Below, piece by piece: positions 1 to 5,817 of a DNA stretch of 6,133 bases; within the stretch, counting starts at the first letter, position 1; every line of letters begins with the position of its first letter. Where the stretch lies: contig JAAZHW010000023.1 of assembly GCA_012510515.1 (NCBI GenBank), positions 1-6,133 of the forward strand, read 5' to 3'. Source of the stretch: Parcubacteria group bacterium (GTDB taxonomy: Bacteria; Patescibacteriota; Minisyncoccia; UBA6257; JAAZHW01). The position numbers and the translations under genes are program-made. Under the pieces are notes generated by a model. That model was given only the letters and a program-made list of their open reading frames with translations, did not search any database and had not been told where the DNA came from.

Positions 1-18
1 AAAAAATGTTGCCCTTGA

Positions 19-42
19 TCCCACACTAAACTTGGCGTGGGA
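19..42. repeat. Short imperfect inverted repeat upstream of radC
   Basis: The arms TCCCAC (19-24) and GTGGGA (37-42) are perfect complements of 6 bp. An A-C mismatch and a further C-G pair follow inside, leaving a small loop. No T-tract follows, so it is not a convincing intrinsic terminator. It lies directly upstream of the predicted -35 box at 44-49 and could be an operator or the tail of an upstream gene's terminator. Neither role can be shown from the sequence. Confidence 0.3.
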
Positions 43-43
43 G

Positions 44-72
44 TTTACATTATTACAATAATTATATATCAT
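44..72 (+). promoter_or_regulatory. Predicted sigma70 promoter for the radC operon
   Basis: A -35-like TTTACA (44-49, 5 of 6 matches to TTGACA) is separated by 17 bases from a -10-like TATCAT (67-72, 5 of 6 matches to TATAAT). Transcription would start near 79, leaving a leader of about 20 bases before the ATG at 98. No equally good promoter was found between this site and 4628, so radC, the nuclease gene and the RM fusion probably share it. AT-rich DNA gives such matches by chance, so confidence is moderate. Confidence 0.5.
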
Positions 73-97
73 AATAAAAAGGTTGTTTTATAGAATT

Positions 98-781
98 ATG
101 ACTAAATCATTTACTATTCACGATTTGCCAAAAGATGAGCGTCCGCGCGAGCGATTGGTTAAGTTTGGCGAGCAAGCACTCTCGGCTCAAGAATTATTAC
201 AGCTTATTTTAGGCCGAGGCGTTGCCGGCGAATCAGTGGCAGTTACAGCTCAAAAATTATTAGCACAATTTGGAAATTTACAAAAATTATCAGAAGCAAG
301 CATTGAAGAATTATCTTCAATTAAAGGGATTGGCTTGGCAAAAGCTACTCAAATAAAAGCTGCTTTTGAAATTGGTCGTCGTCTTTCTACTCAAGTTCCG
401 GCTTACAAAGGCAAAGAACTTACTGATCCAGAAAAAGTTTATCGATTAATAAAAAGCAAACTTAAAGATTATCACAAAGAACATTTTTATATCATTGCTC
501 TTAATAGCAGAAATTATTCAATCGCGGAAGTTTCAGTTGGCAGTCTTAATGCGAGTGTTGTTCACCCGCGCGAAGTATTTGCCGAAGCCATTAAAAATAA
601 GGCTGCTTCGGTTGTATTTATTCATAACCATCCATCAGGCGATCCCGAACCATCAGAAGACGATTTAGAAATAACAAAGCGATTAGTAGAATCCGGTAAA
701 ATTTTAGGAATCGAAGTGATTGACCATATAATCATTACCAAAACAGGATTTATAAGTTTTAAGGAGAAAAATTTAATTTAA
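98..781 (+). CDS. radC: RadC family protein (UPF0758), JAMM/MPN domain
   Basis: This 227-residue protein is full length for the RadC family. The N-terminal part opens with the family signature (DLPKDERPRERLVKFG, residues 9-24) and contains a helix-hairpin-helix motif around SIKGIGLAKA (residues 74-83), a DNA-binding fold. The C-terminal MPN/JAB domain (about 105-227) carries the metal-binding JAMM signature: H176-x-H178 followed by S186-x2-D189 in HNHPSGDPEPSEDD, with a likely catalytic Glu at E159 in HPREVF. The family is predicted to be a zinc-dependent hydrolase or nuclease acting on DNA, but its cellular role is unsettled; the historic E. coli radC repair phenotype was traced to recG. An in-frame TTG at 83 would add five residues, but it abuts an AAAAAGG stretch with no spacing and lies almost at the predicted transcription start, so the ATG at 98 is preferred. 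It is followed after four bases by the nuclease gene. radC is often found in mobile and defence regions, which fits here. Confidence 0.95.
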   Translation: MTKSFTIHDLPKDERPRERLVKFGEQALSAQELLQLILGRGVAGESVAVTAQKLLAQFGNLQKLSEASIEELSSIKGIGLAKATQIKAAFEIGRRLSTQVPAYKGKELTDPEKVYRLIKSKLKDYHKEHFYIIALNSRNYSIAEVSVGSLNASVVHPREVFAEAIKNKAASVVFIHNHPSGDPEPSEDDLEITKRLVESGKILGIEVIDHIIITKTGFISFKEKNLI

Positions 782-785
782 TCCT

Positions 786-1667
786 ATGCCAATTTTCCAA
801 ACCGAAAACAATAAAATAAGGCAATTAAAAACTTCTAACTTTAAAAATGAAAAAGAGTTGCAGACTTTAGTTGAAAATAATTTAGAGGAAATTTTTGGAG
901 TTAAATTTATCGTTTCCGAACTTTCCACTGGCGAAAAACACGGCGGCAGAATTGATACATTGGGATTAGACGAAAACAATTCGCCAGTTATCATTGAATA
1001 CAAATGGGGCGAAAAAGATAATGTTATCAATCAGGGCCTCTTTTATCTTGATTGGCTGGTTGACCATAAAGGAGATTTCCAAATCCTTGCAGAAAAGAAA
1101 TTGAAAAAAATAAAAATAGATTGGAGCCAGCCAAGACTTATTTTAATCGCTTCGGCTTTTAACAAGTATGATAAATACGCCATCAATAGAATGTCTGAAA
1201 ATATAGAGCTTTGGAATTATACTTTATACGAAAATGGCATTTTTGAGGTTAATATTGAGGGAAGTTCACAAGCAAGCGACAAAAAGGGAAAGAGGATAAC
1301 GAAAATAGAATATGCAAAATATGATTTGAATTACCACCTCAATAAAACGTCAAAAGATTTACAGGAAAAATTTAATGAAATAAGAGAAAAAATTTTAGAG
1401 TGGTCTAATGTTCAAGAAAAACCGGAACAAAAAAGTGGCGTTACATACAGGACAACAAAAAGTTTTGTTAGATTTGAATTTGGCAAAAACTATATCAACG
1501 CTCTTGTTCGCAATTCAAGATACGACCACGCCATTGACCCGAATGGCGTGGTAAAAGACATAACTGCCTTTGAATGGGGATATAATGGTTTAATAAAAAT
1601 TACCAAAGAAACAGATGTTAATTATCTTTTAGACTTAATTAGACAATCTTATGAAGAAACTTTATGA
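786..1667 (+). CDS. PD-(D/E)XK nuclease-like protein with DUF5655-type C-terminus
   Basis: This 293-residue protein has two parts. The N-terminal part (about 20-155) shows a PD-(D/E)XK pattern resembling the NucS/DUF91 and restriction-endonuclease groups: D57 in GGRIDTLG, then E71-x-K73 in VIIEYKWG, with a following helix containing Q83 (NQGLFYLDWL). These are the expected metal-binding and catalytic residues for a DNA endonuclease. The C-terminal part (about 178-293) ends with TKSFVRFEFGKNYINALV and a late EWGYNGLIKI strand, which I recognise as the DUF5655 type; its function is unknown, possibly binding of DNA or a partner. There is no signal peptide or membrane segment, so it is probably cytoplasmic. 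The ATG lies four bases after the radC stop; an AAGGAG at 761-766 is too far away to be a normal ribosome site, so translational coupling to radC is likely. Its TGA overlaps the RM start (ATGA, 1664-1667). The tight coupling suggests an accessory role beside the RM enzyme, which is inference. Confidence 0.85.
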   Translation: MPIFQTENNKIRQLKTSNFKNEKELQTLVENNLEEIFGVKFIVSELSTGEKHGGRIDTLGLDENNSPVIIEYKWGEKDNVINQGLFYLDWLVDHKGDFQILAEKKLKKIKIDWSQPRLILIASAFNKYDKYAINRMSENIELWNYTLYENGIFEVNIEGSSQASDKKGKRITKIEYAKYDLNYHLNKTSKDLQEKFNEIREKILEWSNVQEKPEQKSGVTYRTTKSFVRFEFGKNYINALVRNSRYDHAIDPNGVVKDITAFEWGYNGLIKITKETDVNYLLDLIRQSYEETL

Positions 1668-4159
1668 ATAATACGCATTACAATTTAATAAAGGAAAAAG
1701 TTAAAGTCGAACCTTCTAAAAAAGAAGGTGTTAGAGATTATATTTCTGGTCAGTATGTAAGGTCGGGAGTAAAAGAACACGAAGAAGCAGTAAATGTTTT
1801 TACTCAGCGATTAGTTGAAGAATTAAATTATTTAAAAAATCAAATCCAAACTATTCCACAGTTTCGTGTTAAAACTTCCCCGTCAGGTCAAGAGAAATAT
1901 CCAGTAGACATCGCTGTTTTTCGTGACGAAAAGAAGTCTTATGATAATGTCTATATGCTTGTTGAATGCAAGCAACCAAACAGGAAAGATGGTAGAAAGC
2001 AACTTGATATTTATTTGAATCTTGTGCCGTCGGTGGAAATTGGAGTTTGGTTTAACGGGAAAGAACACCTCTATTTGTGGAAAACTCGCGATCCCAAAAC
2101 TTAACGCTGGACTTGGATTGAAATTCCCGATATTCCCAAAAAAGGACAACGAGTTGAAGATATTGGACTTTACAAAAAGAAAAATTTAGAAGTTCCTAAA
2201 AATCTAAAAGTAATATTTAATGATATTCGCAATCATTTAGCTGGCAATATTACGGGCATTACCAGAGACGAAGCTATTGCTCAAGAAATTATTAACTTAC
2301 TATTTTGCAAAATATACGACGAAATTAATACTCACCCAGAGCAACAAATAACTTTTCGTGCCGGTGTAAACGAGTCAAAAGAAAATGTAAAACAAAGACT
2401 GGTTAATTTATTTGAGAAAGTTAAAAAGGAATATGATGATGTTTTTGAAAAGGAAGATTTAATAAAACTTGATGCCGATTCTATTGTCTATGTGGTTGGT
2501 GAATTGCAAAAATACGCGATAATAAAAGCGGAAAGAGATGCTGTTGGTGATGCTTTCGAAGTTTTTATAGGACCTGCTTTGAGGGGTAGTGAGGGTCAAT
2601 TTTTTACCCCGAGAAATGTAGTCAGAATGGCAATCGAAATACTTGATCTAGATATAGATGAATATGTTATTGACCCCGCTTGTGGTAGTGGTGGCTTTTT
2701 AATTGTCGCCCTTGAATATATGTGGACAAAACTTAATAAAGAAGCCGAGAAAAAAGGTTGGTCAAAAGAACTTTTGGCGGTTAAAAGACGTGAATTAGCG
2801 TCTAAATATATCGCCGGTATTGATAAAGATTCTTTTTTGGCAAAAGTCACCAAAGCTTATATGGCGATTATTGGCGATGGCCGTGGAGGTATCTTTTGTG
2901 AAAATTCTTTGGTTCCGCTTTCAGAATGGAATTCAAAATCAAGACAAAAGATAAATTTAGAAAATTTTGATGTTGTGATTACCAATCCTCCTTTCGGTGC
3001 CAAAATTCCTGTTCGCGGCGATAGAATTTTAAAGCAATACGAACTTGGATTTAAGTGGAAATATGATAATAAAACCAAAACTTGGGAAAGAACTAACAAA
3101 TTACAAGATAAACAGCCACCGCAAATTTTATTTATCGAAAGATGCTTGCAATTACTAAAGCCCAGCGGCCGAATGGGAATTGTCTTGCCGGAGGGTATTC
3201 TCGGGAACATTGAAAATGGCAATATAAGAAAATTAATTTTAGATAAAGCTGAGTTATTAGCTGTAGTAGATTTGCCGTCAGAAACATTTCAACCCAGTAC
3301 CGCAACGAAAACTTGCATTTTATTTTTACAAAAAAAGCCAACCAGCAGTGATACTTCTAAAATATACCTAGCAATCGCCAAAAAAGTTGGCCACAACAGA
3401 AGGGGTAAAGCTATAAAAGAAGATGAATTGCCAATAATTTCTTCTAGTTATAAAAATGATAATACTTTTAATATCGATAGATTTTTTTGGATTAACAGAA
3501 AAGATATTATTGATTTTGATAATTTTATTCCAAGGCGTTATTACCCTGAATTACAAAAACGCTTAAATGATGTCGAAAGGAAAGGTATAAAAACTATTTC
3601 ATTAAGAGAATTAAAAGAAAAAAAGATAATTGCGATAACGAAAGGAGATGAAGTGGGTTCTGAAAATTATACAAATGACGGGATTCCTTTTATTAGAACT
3701 AATGATATTGTAAATGGGATAATAAATCGAAATACCAAACAAATGATAGATAGCGATCTTTACCAAGAAATATATAAAAAGAAGCAAGATTTAAAACCCG
3801 GAGATATTCTTTTTACGAAAGACGGGAAAATCGGTATCGTAGGAATGATTAAAGAAGGTGATCAGTGTGTAATTGCCTCCGGCATTACAAAAATTAGAGT
3901 TTTGAACGAAATAAAACTTAATAAATTCTATTTATTCGCGGCTTTAAATAGTAAGATTGTTTTTGACCAAGCACAAGCCCGATATGTTACGGCAACTACT
4001 ATTATGCATCTTCATAATGAACGATTTTTAGACATAAAAATTCCCATATTAAATATGAATCAACAAAATGAAATCGGTAATAAAATAAAACATATATTTG
4101 ATTTAAAAAGTGAAGCAGACATTTTACTAGAAGAAGAAAAGGAAAGGTTTCTGAAATAA
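1664..4159 (+). pseudogene. Single-chain restriction-modification enzyme (HsdR_N nuclease + N6-adenine MTase + one TRD), broken by an in-frame TAA
   Basis: One reading frame runs from ATG 1664 to TAA 4157-4159 (831 codons), interrupted only by TAA at 2102-2104 (codon 147). Before the stop is an HsdR N-terminal-type PD-(D/E)XK domain: D82 in KYPVDIAVF, E101-x-K103 in LVECKQPN, then Q113. After it, codons 148-276 encode an HsdM-type helical N-terminal region (e.g. NHLAGNITGITRDEA). Then comes an N6_Mtase core with GQFFTPRNVV, SAM-binding motif I DPACGSGGF (from codon 337), catalytic motif IV NPPF (441-444) and VLPEGILG. The C-terminus (about 636-831) is one HsdS-like target-recognition domain (GIPFIRTNDIV, LKPGDILFTKDGKIGIVG) with a short terminal helix rather than the usual two TRDs. 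An intact protein would methylate adenine in a specific site and cut unmethylated DNA, as in type IIG or type I-like fusions. The stop should yield a 146-residue nuclease-only peptide. The first in-frame restart is GTG 2492, which would lose the MTase N-terminal region. Translation is coupled to the preceding gene by ATGA. A sequencing error at 2102 would make this an intact gene. Confidence 0.85.
2102..2104 (+). other. Premature ochre codon inside the RM fusion gene
   Basis: TAA falls in frame between ...LYLWKTRDPKT and RWTWIEIPDIPKKGQRVEDI, in the linker between the nuclease and methyltransferase domains. Both sides continue in the same frame with no indel, so one base substitution (for example from AAA, CAA or GAA) explains it. 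No in-frame ATG lies nearby downstream, and I see no readthrough or recoding signal around it. Confidence 0.85.
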
Positions 4160-4631
4160 AAGAATTATTTAAACTCCAAGAGAACGAGGAGCAAGTCAGA
4201 AAAAATGTTTTAAATGTTTTAAAAAATCTATAAGAAAAATTAGAGAAGCTTTAAAGAAGTGTAGAGGTTGAGACTTTGGGGCCAAAGCTAAAATAAAATA
4301 ATTAACCTCGACCGAAAAATTGAAATTGTTTTTATTCTTGTGTAAAAAGATTGCAGAGTAAGCAAAGGCTAATACTTCAGAGTTTGTTGGAACTTAATTG
4401 TTTAAAGCCAAAATGTTATGCGATGTCTTTAAAGATAAGAAGATCAAAATAGATATTGATGAAGTTAGAAACAAAGAGTTAAAGAATGTTAATTTAGCTG
4501 AAAAAAATTGGTATGCCCAAGAAAAATTTGAAGTTAGAAAATAGATATTTTAACTTATAGGCCTGTCTTTTTACAACGAGAAATTGCAAAAAGAATTTAA
4601 GGAAGCTTTGGAAAATAAGTTGCTTGTTTGA
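4160..4631 (+). pseudogene. Decayed gene remnant of unrecognised family
   Basis: No open gene exists here, yet the frames read like protein. One extra base near 4154-4156 would carry the RM frame into KELFKLQENEEQVRKNVLNVL, a charged, coiled-coil-like stretch that could be the lost tail of the RM protein or the start of another gene. That frame has TAA at 4231, 4252 and 4294. A frame change near 4297-4302 leads into LTSTEKLKLFLFLCKKIAE, then SEFVGT, LFKAKMLCDVFKDKKIKIDI, NVNLAEKNWYAQEKFEVRK and LIGLSFYNEKLQKEFKEALE, broken by TAA 4359, TAA 4395, TAG 4542 and TAA 4551, and ending at TGA 4629-4631. A stretch of 48 codons (4398-4541) is open. An exact tandem 9-bp repeat AAATGTTTT (4203-4211 and 4212-4220) encodes the doubled NVLNVL. 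I do not recognise the family and assign no function. The amphipathic, Lys/Glu-rich helical character matches other AT-rich bacterial cytoplasmic proteins. Confidence 0.55.
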
Positions 4632-4657
4632 AAATTGGTCTGATTTGATGCTATAAT
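4628..4657 (+). promoter_or_regulatory. Strong predicted sigma70 promoter with extended -10
   Basis: TTGAAA (4628-4633) is followed after 18 bases by a perfect TATAAT (4652-4657), preceded by TG at 4649-4650 that forms an extended -10 (TGCTATAAT). Transcription would begin near 4664, just before the GC-rich hairpin at 4670. It is the best promoter match in the window and overlaps the TGA that ends the preceding remnant. It most likely drove the gene whose tail survives at 4732-4869 and the HEPN-like gene after it. Confidence 0.65.
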
Positions 4658-4669
4658 AAAAATCATCAG

Positions 4670-4732
4670 CTTGCCCGCGCCTGTCCGCCGAAGTTTTAAC
4701 GAAGGCGGAAGCGGGCAAGACGGGCGGGCAAG
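4670..4732. repeat. GC-rich palindromic hairpin element (CPR-type dispersed repeat)
   Basis: A strongly GC-rich block sits in AT-rich surroundings. The outer arm CTTGCCCGC (4670-4678) pairs perfectly with GCGGGCAAG at 4711-4719, and the same 9-mer recurs at 4724-4732, so two alternative closures are possible. The inner hairpin is CCGCC (4685-4689) with GGCGG (4704-4708), a symmetric GAA/GAA internal loop (4690-4692 and 4701-4703), a GTT/AAC stem (4693-4695 and 4698-4700) and a TT turn. Elements with a CCGCCGAAG...CGAAGGCGG core are, from memory, widespread in Patescibacteria genomes. No T-tract follows directly, so it is not a clear intrinsic terminator. Its base composition and position between two decayed frames fit an inserted repeat. 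Confidence 0.8.
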
Positions 4733-4869
4733 AATTATTAAAATTCAGCGTCTATGTTTTTTTTGGGCGTGAAACTTTTAACGAAGAATTTAAAGATATA
4801 AAACAAAAGGTCTAATTATCGCCAATACCCGAAGCAATTTTGAGGGTTTATAGAAGGATTTTTAAGTAA
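4732..4869 (+). pseudogene. 3' remnant of a decayed gene, unrecognised
   Basis: After the hairpin element, one frame reads ELLKFSVYVFFGRETFNEEF and DIKQKV, then TAA at 4813-4815, then LSPIPEAILRVYRRIFK and a stop at 4867-4869. No start codon is visible: upstream the frame passes through the hairpin repeat and meets TAA codons at the -10 box. The final stop lies four bases before the ATG of the next gene, the same spacing as between radC and its neighbour, which suggests this was the tail of an upstream operon gene. It may be the 3' end of the same gene as the remnant at 4160-4631, split by the repeat, but the reading frame differs and the promoter lies between them. No family is recognised. 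Confidence 0.4.
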
Positions 4870-4873
4870 TAAC

Positions 4874-5814
4874 ATGGATTTAAGTAAAAGGATAAAAATT
4901 AAAAATGAAGAATACGAGAACGGACACCCACCGGATTTTATGACACATTTTAATTATGTAGAATGTTTAAATACCATTTCTAATGGGTTAAATGCAGAAT
5001 GTAAGTTGGATATCCAGAACAAGATTCAAAACGGAAGCAATACTCTTAAAAAGAAAGTTAATTTAATAAAACTGATAAAAAGAAATCTTGACGAAGAACA
5101 TAAGACAATTGAACAAAATCCGGCTTTTGCAGAGGTATGTGTACCGTGGATTGCTGTAAAATCATACTACTTGATGTTTAATTTATTATTAGTTTTAGAT
5201 TATCTTATCTCAACTCAAGAAACATCGTTTAATTCTACTCACGACGGGTTACTTAAAAAATTTAAAAATCATCTTGAAAAACAAGAAATAGTTTTCAACA
5301 AAAAGATTTTTAATATCAACTTTAAATGTTCCGAAATAGTAAATTTAAAAATTAAATCTGGGTCTAATTTAAAAATAGTCGGCATTAATCTAAAAGAGCG
5401 TGTTCTGCAAGTCCTTAAAAACTTATCTTATACAAAATTGAGGATTTTCAAAGAAAAGAAAAAATTAAAAATTTTAGATCAAAAAAAGCGAGAGAAAAGA
5501 AAAAAGAATTTTTAGAAAAAAATACTATTAATATGTGCGAATTTTTTTATTGGTATAGAATAAAATCAAATTATAGAGATTTAGAATTTTTAGATAAGGA
5601 TATAGATGATAAATAATTTAGAAATTTTTATAAAAACTATTTTGAGTTAACCATTTCGTTTTATGAAGCACTGAAAAAATTGATAAATGTTTTATCTAAA
5701 ATAAGGTTGGATAAAGAAATTCTATAACTATGCAATAAAATTTACCAAGAAAACGCAAGAGAAGAATTATTAGAACAAGCAAAAAGTAAAGTCGGAAAAT
5801 TTATTAAAAAATAA
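4874..5814 (+). pseudogene. Disrupted hypothetical protein, possibly HEPN-like
   Basis: ATG 4874 opens a 213-codon frame ending at TAG 5513-5515 with a Lys-rich tail. Adding one A to the A7 run at 5481-5487 restores a longer frame that continues through KKKEFLEKNTINMCEFFYWY and RIKSNYRDLEFLDKDIDDK, to a final TAA at 5812-5814, about 313 codons in all. That frame still holds TAA at 5614-5616 and 5725-5727. Two patterns recall HEPN proteins: PWIAVKSYYLMFNLLLVLDYL (here residues 91-111, a helix with Tyr-Tyr where HEPN has AYYAxF) and later STHDGLLKKF (residues 121-130, like the conserved tH..l..lF). The RIKSNYRD segment could be the final HEPN helix. HEPN proteins are often RNases or toxin partners in defence modules, but I see no RxxxxH catalytic motif and no nucleotidyltransferase neighbour, so the call is tentative. 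There is no well-spaced Shine-Dalgarno site (AAGGA at 4854-4858 is 15 bases away). Confidence 0.55.
5481..5487 (+). other. A7 homopolymer at the frameshift point
   Basis: Seven A residues occur where the HEPN-like frame is lost. With eight, the frame reads DQKKAREKKKEFLEKN and carries on for about 110 more codons. Runs like this are prone to polymerase slippage and to sequencing error. Programmed frameshifting is possible but less likely, since two more in-frame stops follow. Confidence 0.5.
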
Positions 5815-5817
5815 AAT

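Noticed and set aside
83..97. TTG at 83 as the radC start, giving a protein five residues longer
   Set aside because: It directly abuts AAAAAGG with no spacing, lies almost at the predicted transcription start, and the ATG at 98 gives the usual RadC N-terminus.
773..1030. Open frame on the minus strand, and similar ones at 1883-2149, 2596-2853, 2857-3222 and 3132-3341
   Set aside because: All lie opposite well-supported + strand genes and show no recognisable motifs; they are shadows.
786..1667. UGA=Gly code (as in Absconditabacteria/Gracilibacteria)
   Set aside because: The intact genes have no in-frame TGA, and TGA ends this gene in a typical ATGA overlap with the next start.
2492..4159. 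A separate methyltransferase gene starting at GTG 2492
   Set aside because: The upstream codons 148-276 in the same frame are typical HsdM N-terminal sequence, so GTG 2492 is internal to a larger gene broken at 2102.
4494..4718. 74-codon minus-strand frame beginning in the hairpin element
   Set aside because: Its start is the GC-rich repeat read backwards and the rest is antisense to a protein-like + strand remnant; no domain features.
4670..4770. Intrinsic terminator made of the hairpin element and the T8 run near 4758
   Set aside because: The T-run starts about 25 bases after the stem and is followed by GGGCG, which is not terminator geometry.
4693..4787. Shared TTTTAACGAAG 11-mer in the hairpin (from 4694) and again near 4777
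   Set aside because: Only 11 bases of AT-rich sequence match, with no extension; probably chance, though it could be noted if other copies of the element target such sites.
2102..5727. A genetic code with TAA read as an amino acid
   Set aside because: radC ends with TAA at its normal length, and reading past it gives nonsense with further stops; the longer intact frames contain no other internal TAA.
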